Below are positions 50,024-59,693 of a stretch of 64,000 nt of DNA, piece by piece (position 1 is the first letter of the stretch; every line of letters begins with the position of its first letter). This DNA comes from Rahnella ecdela. Its GTDB lineage: Bacteria > Pseudomonadota > Gammaproteobacteria > Enterobacterales > Enterobacteriaceae. The position numbers were made by a program, and so were the translations under genes. Location of the stretch: contig NZ_JAFMOY010000123.1 of NCBI RefSeq assembly GCF_019049625.1, positions 1 through 64,000 on the forward strand, written 5' to 3'. Below the pieces are notes generated by a model. It searched no databases. It was not told the origin of the DNA and saw nothing but the letters and a program-made list of their open reading frames with translations.

Positions 50024-50192
50024 TGAAATTTATGACTTATAAGAAGAGGTGGAAATCAGGCATCTGTCTGGCAGACGCCTGTTGAGCGCATAGTGTGTTT
50101 TATTTGTTCTAAAAATGAAACAGAAAATTGGCCTAACAGATAAATGTTTAGACGACAATTTTAGTTATGGAAACTGCGAGGCGGATCACTTA

Positions 50193-50738
50193 CTACTTTG
50201 CATCATGCCAGCACCAGTGCCACGGCTCATAAATAAAGCCCCACGGGTTATTCAGGGGGAAGGACATCACAAAGCCGAAGCGGGCGGCGTGAATTTGCAG
50301 CCACTGAAAAGCCTCCGTTTCGCCAAAAACGCCGGTCACTTCGTCACAACCGGGGGTATTGATATCTACGGCGCGACCGGTGTGATGTTCGCTGCAACCG
50401 GGCGGAGCCAGCGAGGTGAAAAACTCTTGCGGCGTGATGCCTGCTTCCTGTTTAGCGCGGATCAGTCCGGCCTGATAATCCAGACTGCGAAAAGCGGAAA
50501 CCAGATAAATGCCCACCCCGTCGGCGGCAGCCTGTTGTTTCATCTGATGCCAGGCGACGGCGGCGGGGGAGATCAGCCGGTAAACTTTGCCGGTTTCAGC
50601 ATCGGTTTCCGCATCCTCCAGTAAGTGCTCACTTACCTCTTCAAAACAGGGCAGCGTACAGTGGGCAATGACCTGCGGGTCGATGCCCAGATCGCGCAAT
50701 ATCCGGTCAGTTCTGGTTTTCAGTGCGGCCTGATTCAT
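50193..50738 (-). CDS. M15B-type D-Ala-D-Ala (or L,D) carboxypeptidase, no signal peptide
   Basis: A 181-residue VanY/LdcB-type zinc peptidase. The metal motifs are complete: SEHHTGRAVDI (SxHxxGxAxD) and EPWHWCW (the ExxH region). No signal peptide or membrane segment is visible, so it should act in the cytoplasm on free peptides or muropeptides, unless the start is misplaced. It overlaps the upstream amidotransferase-like gene by 4 bp (ATGA type), so the two are translated together. Confidence 0.82.
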   Translation of the reverse strand: MNQAALKTRTDRILRDLGIDPQVIAHCTLPCFEEVSEHLLEDAETDAETGKVYRLISPAAVAWHQMKQQAAADGVGIYLVSAFRSLDYQAGLIRAKQEAGITPQEFFTSLAPPGCSEHHTGRAVDINTPGCDEVTGVFGETEAFQWLQIHAARFGFVMSFPLNNPWGFIYEPWHWCWHDAK

Positions 50739-51565
50739 GCCTGTTCTTTTCCCGGACGGGCAATCACGTCGTTCATGACTTCCGTCATGGCTTTACCCGC
50801 CGTGCGCATCGACTGCTGATAGCGTGCGGATGCTGCAACAAAGGCATTCAGCAGCTGCGTATCCTGCGGATGTTGCTGATATTCCGGATGCCACTGCACG
50901 CCAAGGCAGAAATCATAGTCTTCACACTCAATGCCTTCGATCACGCCGTCAGGCGCATAAGCATTCACGATGCAACCGGGGCCTACTGATTTCACCGCCT
51001 GATGGTGCGAGCTGTTAACCTCATAATGGTCGCGATCGACACAGCGGCTGAGGAGCGTACCTTCCAAAATTTCTACCGGATGACGGGCGCGCTTTTTGCC
51101 CCCCGCGTTTTCAGTATCGACGGTCGTGCTGTGCTCGAGGGCGTCGGGGAGCGCATCGGGAATGTGCTGATGCAACGTGCCACCGGTTAAAACGGCAAGC
51201 AGCTGCTGACCGCCGCAGATCCCCAGCAGCGGCATATTGCGCTGCATGGCACCTTTAACGATGGCTTTTTCGAATTCGGTGCGAGCGGGTTTCAGGCGAA
51301 CCTGATCGCTGGTCTGTTGCTCATTAAAGAGTTCAGGCGGCACATCAAACGCGCCGCCGGTGACCACAATGCCGTCACACATAGAAAGATATTCATCCGC
51401 CAGTTCAGCGTGATGAGGTAAAGCCAGCGGCACCGCACCGAGCTCTGCCAGACTGTTCATATAGTTCTGACGCAGGGCATACCAGGGAAAATCGGCGTAG
51501 CCACCGGCTTCCTCGCTGTCCAGTGTTACCCCAATCACTGGTCTGGATTGAAATTTTGTCTGCAT
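50735..51565 (-). CDS. Class I glutamine-amidotransferase-like gamma-glutamyl hydrolase (peptidase C26)
   Basis: A 276-residue PuuD/peptidase C26-type enzyme with the nucleophile Cys in LGICGGQQLLAV and the His-Glu pair in GVQWHPEY. Relatives cleave gamma-glutamyl bonds (for example gamma-Glu-GABA in putrescine breakdown). No puu genes lie here; the partner is a carboxypeptidase gene that overlaps by 4 bp, which points to a peptide or muropeptide substrate (inference). ATG at 51565 is preferred over 51583 and 51598, with AGGA 10 bases upstream. Confidence 0.8.
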   Translation of the reverse strand: MQTKFQSRPVIGVTLDSEEAGGYADFPWYALRQNYMNSLAELGAVPLALPHHAELADEYLSMCDGIVVTGGAFDVPPELFNEQQTSDQVRLKPARTEFEKAIVKGAMQRNMPLLGICGGQQLLAVLTGGTLHQHIPDALPDALEHSTTVDTENAGGKKRARHPVEILEGTLLSRCVDRDHYEVNSSHHQAVKSVGPGCIVNAYAPDGVIEGIECEDYDFCLGVQWHPEYQQHPQDTQLLNAFVAASARYQQSMRTAGKAMTEVMNDVIARPGKEQA

Positions 51566-52035
51566 TCGACTGAGTTCCTGCATGAAGATGAAAAACAATC
51601 AGAAAATGCACCATATCAAGCTGTGGTCGGAGCAAACAATATAAATTATCAATACTTTTAATTTTCAGGATTTAGCTCTGAATTTCTCACCGGTTAAGCT
51701 GACCGGACAGGGTGTTTTTCACGCTAAGTCTGCGTTTTCCTGACAAAATTCCGGGAAAGACTGACACTTCCTGATGCTTTTCTGTCGTCGTCTTCAATAT
51801 TCATTCTCATTTAGTTCTTAACATTAGCAGGCCGGAAAGGATAAATTAGCGGGTATCATTCATCCTGCTGAACGAAATATAAATTCTTAATTGCTAACAA
51901 AATCTTTACGTTGTCCTAAAAACAGCCATCGAAGCTTTTAGGGATAATGTATTTTTGACTGATATTGAAAATCTCTGGTTGAAGGTCATTTTTCAGCTGT
52001 TTTCTCCTCATTAATACTGCGAAACCAAGAAATTT
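51566..52035. promoter_or_regulatory. 470-bp region between the hydrolase pair and the MdtA-like gene
   Basis: Divergent spacer with AT-rich stretches and no credible gene. It should contain the promoters for both directions. A small inverted repeat CCGGT...ACCGG lies at 51690-51706. I could not assign a BaeR site or a specific promoter. Confidence 0.4.
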
Positions 52036-53379
52036 ATGCTGCCGACTGCCTCGTCTCGTTCCAAAAAACGCACTTTCGTGTGGATTATCGTCGCCATTAT
52101 CGTTGCTGCGATCCTGGTCTGGTTCTTTGCTTTCCACCAGAGTGCCTCTGATCCTGCTGCTCATAAGAAGCCGGGACGTGGCGGCATGCGCGCGATGCGC
52201 GGGCAGATGATGGCCGGAATGGCAACGCCGGTGCAGGCCGGAAAAGCCACGCAGGCCGATGTGCCGGTGTATCTGCGCGCGCTGGGTACCGTTGTCGCTA
52301 ATGCGACAGTCACTGTGACCAGTCGGGTGGATGGCCAGCTGATGAAGGTGTATTTCACCGAAGGGAAGAAAGTCGAGCAGGGACAGTTGCTGGCGCAGAT
52401 TGATCCGCGCAGCTATCAGGCGACGTTGGAACAATATCAGGGCGATTTGGCGCAGAATCAGGCGCTGGCGAAAAGCGCTGAACTGACGCTGGCTCGTTAC
52501 CGCAAACTGTATGCGCAGGATTCCCTGGCGCGTCAGGATCTGGAAAGCCAGATCGCCACCGCCGGTCAGTATGCCGGTGCAGTGAAAGCCGATCAGGCGC
52601 AAATCGCTGCCGCCAAACTCAACCTCGAGTTTGCCAAAATCACCGCACCGGTCAGCGGCCATGTCGGGCTGCGTCTGGTGGATCCGGGTAATATGGTGAC
52701 CAGCAGTTCTACCACCGGCATTGTGACCATCACGCAGACCCAGCCGATTGCCGTGACGTTCAGCGTGCCGCAAAGCAATCTGCAAACCCTGCTCAAAGCG
52801 CTGCGTGGCGGCGATCAGTTGCCGACGACCGCTTTCGATCAGGGCGGCAGCGAAGTGCTCGGACAGGGCAAACTGCAATTTATCAGCAACGAAATTGATA
52901 CCAGCACCGGCAGCATCAAGCTGAAAGCGTTGTTCGATAACGCCGATGAAAAACTCTATCCGAACCAGTTTGTGAACGCCCGTTTACAGGTCGCGACGCT
53001 GAAAGACGCCACGGTGATCCCGGCGGCGGCATTGCAGCTGAGCAGCGATGGCGATTTTGTCTATGTGGTGAAAGCCGACAGCACCATCGAGCGCCGCAGT
53101 GTGAAATCCGGCCCGGACTTTGGTGACGCTCAGGTGGCGATCCTGTCAGGGGTGAAACCGGGTGAGCAGGTGGTAACCACCGGTATCGACCGCCTGAACA
53201 ACGGCACGAAAGTGGAGATTGTGATGCCGAATTCTGGCGAAGCTTCGGCAGCGGGCGGTTCTTCCAAAGAGCGCCAGCAGAGCGGCGGTGTGGATAAAGC
53301 CACCACCGGCTCCGACAAAACTGTTGCCGCGCCTGATACAGCCCCAAACACAGCCGGTAAAGACAGCGGGTCTAAATGA
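52036..53379 (+). CDS. mdtA: RND efflux periplasmic adaptor, MdtA/MuxA-like
   Basis: A 447-residue membrane-fusion protein. A membrane anchor (about 15-32) is followed by the split lipoyl domain ([34 protein letters not shown] and [18 protein letters not shown]), a helical hairpin and a beta-barrel; the last about 45 residues are a Ser/Gly/Thr-rich tail. It opens a four-gene operon and overlaps the next gene in ATGA. The ribosome-binding site is weak. The symbol reflects the family; with the co-encoded OMF the locus looks as much like Pseudomonas MuxABC-OpmB. Confidence 0.88.
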   Translation: MLPTASSRSKKRTFVWIIVAIIVAAILVWFFAFHQSASDPAAHKKPGRGGMRAMRGQMMAGMATPVQAGKATQADVPVYLRALGTVVANATVTVTSRVDGQLMKVYFTEGKKVEQGQLLAQIDPRSYQATLEQYQGDLAQNQALAKSAELTLARYRKLYAQDSLARQDLESQIATAGQYAGAVKADQAQIAAAKLNLEFAKITAPVSGHVGLRLVDPGNMVTSSSTTGIVTITQTQPIAVTFSVPQSNLQTLLKALRGGDQLPTTAFDQGGSEVLGQGKLQFISNEIDTSTGSIKLKALFDNADEKLYPNQFVNARLQVATLKDATVIPAAALQLSSDGDFVYVVKADSTIERRSVKSGPDFGDAQVAILSGVKPGEQVVTTGIDRLNNGTKVEIVMPNSGEASAAGGSSKERQQSGGVDKATTGSDKTVAAPDTAPNTAGKDSGSK

Positions 53380-56300
53380 ATCCTTCACGCCTCTTTATAC
53401 TCCGGCCGGTCGCGACCATTCTGCTGATGGTCGCTGTGCTGTTGTCAGGGATTTTCGCCTACAACATGCTTTCTACCTCGGCGCTGCCGCAGGTCGATTA
53501 TCCGACCATTCAGGTGACCACGCTGTATCCTGGGGCGAGCCCGGATGTCATGGCGTCGGGCATTACCGCGCCGCTGGAGCGTCAGCTCGGGCAGATGGCT
53601 GGGCTGAGCCAGATGTATTCCACCAGCGCCAGCGGATCCTCCATTATCACGCTGAAATTCTCGCTGGATTTGTCTCTCGACGTTGCCGAGCAGGAAGTGC
53701 AGGCGGCAATCAATGCTGCCGACAGCCTGCTGCCGAGTGATTTACCCAATCCGCCGACGTACAAAAAGGTGAACCCGGCAGATGCCGCGGTACTGACGCT
53801 GGCCGCGACGTCTGAATCCCTGCCACTGACTAAAGTGCAGGATCTGGTGAATACCCGCGTGGCGCTGAAACTGTCGCAGATTTCCGGCGTCGGTATGGTG
53901 ACACTGGCGGGCGGTCATCAGCCTGCGGTTCGCGTGCAGGTCGATCCGCGTAAACTGGCGGCGCACAACCTCAGCATGGAAACCATCAATACGCTGATCG
54001 GAAACAGCAACGTCAACGGTTCGAAAGGGGGCTTCGACGGCCCGAATCATTCGATAACCATCGATGCCAACGATCAGCTACGCACCGCCGATGAATACGG
54101 CAACCTGATCGTCAATTACGAAAACGGAGCGGCATTGCGCCTGCGCGATGTGGCGACGCTTTCCGAAGCGCCGGAAAACCAGTACCTGTCTGCCTGGGCG
54201 AACAAGCAACCGGCGATCATCATCAGCGTGCAGCGTCAGCCGGGCGCCAACGTGATCCAGGTGGTGGATGCGATTAAAGCGCAGCTGCCGAAATTGCAGG
54301 AGGCGCTGCCGGAATCGGTCAAAATCAGCGTGATTTCTGACCGTACGCAAACCATCCGTGCCTCGATCAGCGACGTTCAGTTCGAACTGCTTCTCTCTAT
54401 TGCGCTGGTGGTCATGGTCACTTTTCTGTTCCTGCGCAACGTTGCTGCGACGCTTATCCCAAGCGTTGCCGTGCCGCTCTCGCTGGTCGGCACCTTTGGC
54501 GTGATGTACCTGTGCGGTTTCAGTCTTAACAACCTCTCGCTGATGGCGCTGACTATCGCCACCGGTTTTGTTATCGATGACGCCATCGTGGTGGTCGAGA
54601 ATATTTCGCGACGGCTGGAAGAGGGCGAAACCCCGATGCAGGCGGCGCTGAAAGGCTCCCAGCAAATCGGTTTCACCATTATTTCCCTGACCTTCTCGCT
54701 GATTGCCGTACTGATCCCGCTGCTGTTTATGGGCGATGTGGTCGGGCGTCTGTTCCGTGAGTTCGCCATTACGCTGGCGGTGTCGATTCTGGTGTCGATG
54801 GTGGTTTCGCTGACGCTCACGCCGATGCTGTGCGCCTATTTGCTGCGCCATACGCCGGAAGAAAAGCAGAGCAAGTTTTACCGTAAAGGCGGCGAGTTCT
54901 TTGACAAAATGATTGCTGGTTACGACCGCATGCTGATCGTGGTGCTCAATCACCAGAAACTCACTTTGCTGGTCGCCGCCGCCACCTTAGTATTCACTGC
55001 GCTGCTGTATGTGATTGTGCCGAAAGGCTTCTTCCCGTCGCAGGATACCGGCATGATCCAGGGGATCACGCAGGCGTCGCAGGACGTATCATTCAGTGAA
55101 ATGGGGCGTCGCCAGCAGTTGCTGACCGCAGCCATTCTCAACGATCCGGATGTGGAAAGTGTGTCTTCCACCATCGGCGTGGACGGTAATAACACCAGCC
55201 TTAATAGCGGTCGTTTGCAGATCAGCCTGAAATCCTTCGATGAGCGCAGCGAGCGCGCACCGGCGATCATCGCGCGTCTGCAACAGGAGACGGCGAATGT
55301 GCCGGGCATCGAACTGTACATGCAGGCTTCGCAGGACCTGACCGTTGACGATCAGGTCACGCCGAGCCAGTACCAGTTCACGCTCGATGATTCCGACAGC
55401 GAAAATCTGGTGGAATGGACGCCAAAGCTGATTGAAAAACTCAGCGCGCAGCCTGAATTCAGCGAAGTGGTCAGCAACCTGCAAAATCAGGGTCAGATTG
55501 CTTATGTGGAACTGGACAGGGATGCCGCCGCCCGTTACGGCATTACGGCTTCTGACGTCGATACCGCGCTGTACAATGCGTTTGGCCAGCGGCTGGTTTC
55601 TACCATCTTTACGCAGGCGAACCAGTACCGCGTGGTGCTGGAAGTCGCGCCGCAGTTCCAGCAGTCCCCGGCCTCTTTTGATGACGTCTATCTGGCGACC
55701 AACAACAGTTCGTCTACCAGTGGCACGGTAGCGACGACCACGACGACCACGTCCACGACGTCGGACAGCGGTAACCCGACCACCAATTCCGGTGCGACCA
55801 ACGGCATGATCAAACTGACGTCGATCGCCAAAATCCACATGCGGACTGGCGCACTGTTACAGGCGCGCCTGAATCAGTTCCCGGCGGTGACCGTCTCCTT
55901 TAACCTCAAAGACGGGTATTCGCTGGAACAGGCGCAGCAGGCCATTAAAACCACCGTAGCCGATATCGCCATGCCGGACAGTATCACCCTGCGTTATCAG
56001 GGCGCGGCGGCGTCGTTTGAAAGCGCCACCGGCAACACGCTGTGGCTGATCCTCGCCGCGCTGCTGACCATGTATGTGGTGCTCGGTATTCTCTACGAAA
56101 GCTTTATTCACCCGGTGACAATTCTTTCCACACTGCCGTCGGCGGCGGTGGGCGCTTTACTGTCGCTGATCTTCGCCGGAACCGAGTTCAGCCTGATCGC
56201 GCTGATCGGGGTGATCCTGCTGATCGGGATCGTCAAAAAGAACGCCATCATGATGATCGACTTTGCGCTGGATGCGGAAAACAAACAGGGGCTTTCGCCG

Positions 56301-56567
56301 CGCGAAGCCATTCATCAGGCTTGTTTACTGCGTTTCCGCCCGATCATGATGACGACAATGGCTGCGCTGCTGGGCGCACTGCCACTGATGTTGGCCAGCG
56401 GATCCGGCGCGGAACTGCGCCAGCCGCTGGGGCTGGTAATCGTCGGCGGTCTGATCTTCAGTCAGATCCTGACGCTGTTCTCCACACCGGTGATCTACCT
56501 GATGTTTGACCGGCTTTCTCACCGGCTTAATCCGCGTCATCGCCGTGCCGCGAAGCAGGCGGAATAA
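53376..56567 (+). CDS. mdtB: RND efflux transporter, MdtB/MuxB-like, with a Thr/Ser-rich insert
   Basis: A 1063-residue, 12-TM proton/drug antiporter of the HAE1 type. Family landmarks: [17 protein letters not shown] at the N-terminus, [17 protein letters not shown] (TM4 region with paired Asp), and [18 protein letters not shown] (TM10-11). About residues 775-812 form a low-complexity Thr/Ser/Asn-rich insert that E. coli MdtB (1040) lacks. In MdtBC pumps two different RND subunits form the trimer; the MdtC-like gene starts directly after this stop codon (TAAATG). Confidence 0.92.
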   Translation: MNPSRLFILRPVATILLMVAVLLSGIFAYNMLSTSALPQVDYPTIQVTTLYPGASPDVMASGITAPLERQLGQMAGLSQMYSTSASGSSIITLKFSLDLSLDVAEQEVQAAINAADSLLPSDLPNPPTYKKVNPADAAVLTLAATSESLPLTKVQDLVNTRVALKLSQISGVGMVTLAGGHQPAVRVQVDPRKLAAHNLSMETINTLIGNSNVNGSKGGFDGPNHSITIDANDQLRTADEYGNLIVNYENGAALRLRDVATLSEAPENQYLSAWANKQPAIIISVQRQPGANVIQVVDAIKAQLPKLQEALPESVKISVISDRTQTIRASISDVQFELLLSIALVVMVTFLFLRNVAATLIPSVAVPLSLVGTFGVMYLCGFSLNNLSLMALTIATGFVIDDAIVVVENISRRLEEGETPMQAALKGSQQIGFTIISLTFSLIAVLIPLLFMGDVVGRLFREFAITLAVSILVSMVVSLTLTPMLCAYLLRHTPEEKQSKFYRKGGEFFDKMIAGYDRMLIVVLNHQKLTLLVAAATLVFTALLYVIVPKGFFPSQDTGMIQGITQASQDVSFSEMGRRQQLLTAAILNDPDVESVSSTIGVDGNNTSLNSGRLQISLKSFDERSERAPAIIARLQQETANVPGIELYMQASQDLTVDDQVTPSQYQFTLDDSDSENLVEWTPKLIEKLSAQPEFSEVVSNLQNQGQIAYVELDRDAAARYGITASDVDTALYNAFGQRLVSTIFTQANQYRVVLEVAPQFQQSPASFDDVYLATNNSSSTSGTVATTTTTTSTTSDSGNPTTNSGATNGMIKLTSIAKIHMRTGALLQARLNQFPAVTVSFNLKDGYSLEQAQQAIKTTVADIAMPDSITLRYQGAAASFESATGNTLWLILAALLTMYVVLGILYESFIHPVTILSTLPSAAVGALLSLIFAGTEFSLIALIGVILLIGIVKKNAIMMIDFALDAENKQGLSPREAIHQACLLRFRPIMMTTMAALLGALPLMLASGSGAELRQPLGLVIVGGLIFSQILTLFSTPVIYLMFDRLSHRLNPRHRRAAKQAE

Positions 56568-59500
56568 ATGAATATTTCGCGTTTCTTCATCTTCCGTCCG
56601 GTCGCCACGATGCTGCTGACGCTGGCGATACTCCTGCTCGGTTTGCTCGGGTATCGCCTGCTGCCGGTCGCGCCGCTGCCGCAGGTGGATTTCCCGACTA
56701 TTCTGGTCAGCGCCAGTCTGCCCGGTGCCAGCCCTGAAACCATGGCGGCAACGGTAGCGACGCCGCTGGAAAGGGCGCTCGGGCAAATCGCCGGTGTGTC
56801 GGAAATGACCTCGCGCAGTTCGCAGAGTTCGACCAGCGTCATTTTGCAGTTCGATCTGGATCGCGACATCAACGGCGCGGCGCGTGACGTGCAGGCGGCG
56901 ATCAACGCCTCCCGCGCGTTACTGCCGAGCAGCATGCCGTCGCTGCCGACGTACCGTAAAGCTAACCCGTCGGATGCGCCGATCATCATGCTGGCGCTGA
57001 CCTCGGCCACGCGCAGCAAAGGTGAGCTGTACGATATCGCCTCGAGCCAGCTGCAACAGAAAATTGCCCAGGTGAACGGCGTCGGGCAGGTTTCTCTGGT
57101 GGGCTCCGCGTTGCCGGGCGTGCGGATTGATTTGCGCCCGGAGGCGATCACCTCTTACGGGATTTCTCTCGACACCATTCGCACCGCGATTGCCGACAGC
57201 ACCAGTAACCTGCCAAAAGGGCTGCTGCAAGGCTCGGATCAGTCGTGGATGATTGAAGGCAACGGCCAGCAAAGCACCGCCGCACAGTACAAAACGCTGA
57301 TCGTCACTTACATCAACGGCTCCGCAATCCGTCTCAGTGACATCGCCAATGTGTACGATTCGGTCGAAGACAAATACAACGTCGGGTATTACAACAGTAC
57401 GCCGTCGGTGATGATCGGCGTGACGCGTCAGGCTGGCGCAAACATGCTGGAAACTATCGAAGCGATCAAAGCTGCGCTGCCGCTGATGAAAGAAAGTCTG
57501 CCCGGCGACGTGCAGCTGAATCTGGCGCTGGACCGCTCGCCGAACGTTTCCGCTTCGCTGCGTGACACTGAAATGACCCTGCTGGAAGCCACGCTGTTAG
57601 TCATCGCAGTGGTGTTTGTGTTCCTGCGTAACTGGAACGCGGTGCTGATCCCCGCCGTGGCGCTGCCGGTTTCTCTGATCGGCACCTGCGCGGTGATGTA
57701 TCTGCTTGGCTACAGTCTGGATAACCTCTCGCTGATGGCGCTGATTATCTCCACCGGGTTCGTGGTCGATGACGCCATCGTGGTGCTGGAAAATATTACG
57801 CGGCATATCGAGGAAGGGCTGGGGCCGGTGCGGGCAGCGCTGAAAGGTGCGCAGGAAGTCAGTTTCACTGTGCTGTCGATGACGCTTTCTCTGATTGCCG
57901 TATTCATCCCGATCCTGCTGATGGGCAGTATCGTCGGGCGTCTGTTCCGTGAGTTTGCGGTCACGCTCAGCGTGTCGCTGATCATCTCCATGCTGGTGTC
58001 GCTGAGCCTGACGCCGATGTTGTGCGCGCGTTTCCTCAAGCGCAAGCCGCCGGTGGAAAAACGCCAGCCACGCATTTATCGCATGATTGAACGCGGACTG
58101 AACAACCTGCTGGCCGCGTATTCCGCCGCACTCGGCTGGGTGATGCGCCATCAGCTGATCACTCTGGTCGGCCTGTTCCTGACGATCCTGCTGAATTTTT
58201 ACCTGTATACCGTAGTCGAAAAAGGCTTCTTCCCGGATCAGGACACCGGCATGCTGATGGGCATGTTGCGTGCGGATCAGAACACCTCGTTCCAGTCGAT
58301 CCAGCCGCAGGTGCTGAAATACAGCAAGATCATTCAGGACGATCCGGCAGTAGATGCCGTGATGAGTTCGGCGGGCAGTGGCGGTTTTGGATCACGTAAC
58401 ACCGCCACCTTCTTCGTGCGCCTGAAAGATTTCGACAAACGCACCGCGACCGCCAATCAGGTCGCTAACCGTCTGATGATGGCCACCGGCAAAGAACCGG
58501 GCGCGCAGCTGTTCCTGATGGCGGCGCAGGACCTGCATATCGGCGGACGCAGCGCCAACGCGCAATACCAGTACAGCCTGCAATCTGACGATCTTTCCGT
58601 GCTGCGTGAATGGGCGCCGAAAGTGCAGAAAGCGCTGGCGAAACTGCCGCAGCTGACCGGTGTGGATTCAGACGCGCAGACCGGTGGTCAGGAAATCATG
58701 CTTAATATCGACCGGGATCGCGCCACGCAGCTCGGTGTGAACGTGAAGATGATCGACACGCTGCTCAATAATTCCTTCAGCCAGCGGCAGGTAGCCACCA
58801 TCTACAAAACGCTGAATCAGTATCATGTGGTGATGAATCTGACGTCTGACTACACCAGTAATCCCGATGTCCTGCATCAGCTGTACGTCGTGACCGATTC
58901 TGGCAATCAGGTGCCGCTGTCGGCTTTCGCCACGTTCAGCGGAGCCAATGCGCCGCTGTCGGTTTCCCATCAGGGACAGACGGCGACGACGACCATTGCG
59001 TTCAACCTCGCCGACGGTTATGCGCTGGAAGATGCACAGGCCGCGCTGAAAACGACGATGGCGCAGATTGGTTTGCCGGATACCGTTCATGGCAGTTATG
59101 CCGGTACCGCGCAGGCGTTTGAGGCGCTGGCCAGTTCTATGCCGTGGCTGATTCTGGCGGCGCTGGCGGCGGTGTATATCGTGCTCGGCGTGTTGTATGA
59201 AAGTTATATTCACCCCCTGACCATCCTTTCCACGCTGCCGTCCGCCGGGCTTGGTGCGTTATTACTGATGTTGGTGACGGGAACGCAGCTGACGGTGATC
59301 GCTCTTATCGGGATCCTGCTGCTGATCGGCATCGTGAAAAAGAATGCGATCATGATGATCGACTTCGCGCTCGACGCCGAAAGGCGGCTCGGCCTGACGC
59401 CGCAACAGGCGATCACTCAGGCGTGTCTGATGCGATTCCGCCCGATCCTGATGACCACGCTGGCGGCGTTCTTCGGCGCATTGCCACTGGCCCTGGGCAG

Positions 59501-59693
59501 CGGCGGTGACGCGGATCTGCGCAGTCCGCTGGGCCTTGCGATTGCCGGTGGTCTGGCACTGAGTCAGATCCTGACCTTATTCACCACGCCGGTCGTTTAC
59601 CTGTATATGGACCGCACCAGCCGCGCAACGCATCGTCTGTGGCACCGTCTGCGTCCTCACGCGACGTCTCCGGAGGCCAGTTCACATGACTGA
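56568..59693 (+). CDS. mdtC: RND efflux transporter, MdtC/MuxC-like
   Basis: A 1041-residue second RND subunit, presumed partner of the MdtB-like protein in a heterotrimer. It shows the same landmarks: NISRFFIFRPVATMLL, GFVVDDAIVVLENITRH and [18 protein letters not shown]. It has no Thr-rich insert. Its 3' end overlaps the OMF gene by 8 bp. E. coli follows mdtC with mdtD and baeSR; here an OMF gene follows and none of those is seen. Confidence 0.93.
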   Translation: MNISRFFIFRPVATMLLTLAILLLGLLGYRLLPVAPLPQVDFPTILVSASLPGASPETMAATVATPLERALGQIAGVSEMTSRSSQSSTSVILQFDLDRDINGAARDVQAAINASRALLPSSMPSLPTYRKANPSDAPIIMLALTSATRSKGELYDIASSQLQQKIAQVNGVGQVSLVGSALPGVRIDLRPEAITSYGISLDTIRTAIADSTSNLPKGLLQGSDQSWMIEGNGQQSTAAQYKTLIVTYINGSAIRLSDIANVYDSVEDKYNVGYYNSTPSVMIGVTRQAGANMLETIEAIKAALPLMKESLPGDVQLNLALDRSPNVSASLRDTEMTLLEATLLVIAVVFVFLRNWNAVLIPAVALPVSLIGTCAVMYLLGYSLDNLSLMALIISTGFVVDDAIVVLENITRHIEEGLGPVRAALKGAQEVSFTVLSMTLSLIAVFIPILLMGSIVGRLFREFAVTLSVSLIISMLVSLSLTPMLCARFLKRKPPVEKRQPRIYRMIERGLNNLLAAYSAALGWVMRHQLITLVGLFLTILLNFYLYTVVEKGFFPDQDTGMLMGMLRADQNTSFQSIQPQVLKYSKIIQDDPAVDAVMSSAGSGGFGSRNTATFFVRLKDFDKRTATANQVANRLMMATGKEPGAQLFLMAAQDLHIGGRSANAQYQYSLQSDDLSVLREWAPKVQKALAKLPQLTGVDSDAQTGGQEIMLNIDRDRATQLGVNVKMIDTLLNNSFSQRQVATIYKTLNQYHVVMNLTSDYTSNPDVLHQLYVVTDSGNQVPLSAFATFSGANAPLSVSHQGQTATTTIAFNLADGYALEDAQAALKTTMAQIGLPDTVHGSYAGTAQAFEALASSMPWLILAALAAVYIVLGVLYESYIHPLTILSTLPSAGLGALLLMLVTGTQLTVIALIGILLLIGIVKKNAIMMIDFALDAERRLGLTPQQAITQACLMRFRPILMTTLAAFFGALPLALGSGGDADLRSPLGLAIAGGLALSQILTLFTTPVVYLYMDRTSRATHRLWHRLRPHATSPEASSHD

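Noticed and set aside
51998-52020. Possible BaeR box (TTTTCTCC...) before the MdtA-like gene
   Set aside because: Only the first eight bases fit and it lies too near the start codon to be a normal activator site.
54078-54953. Long open frame of 291 codons antisense to the MdtB-like gene, and similar ones at 51916-52878 and 57597-58151
   Set aside because: Rich in His, Arg and Gln as typical of complement reading of RND genes; no domain recognised.
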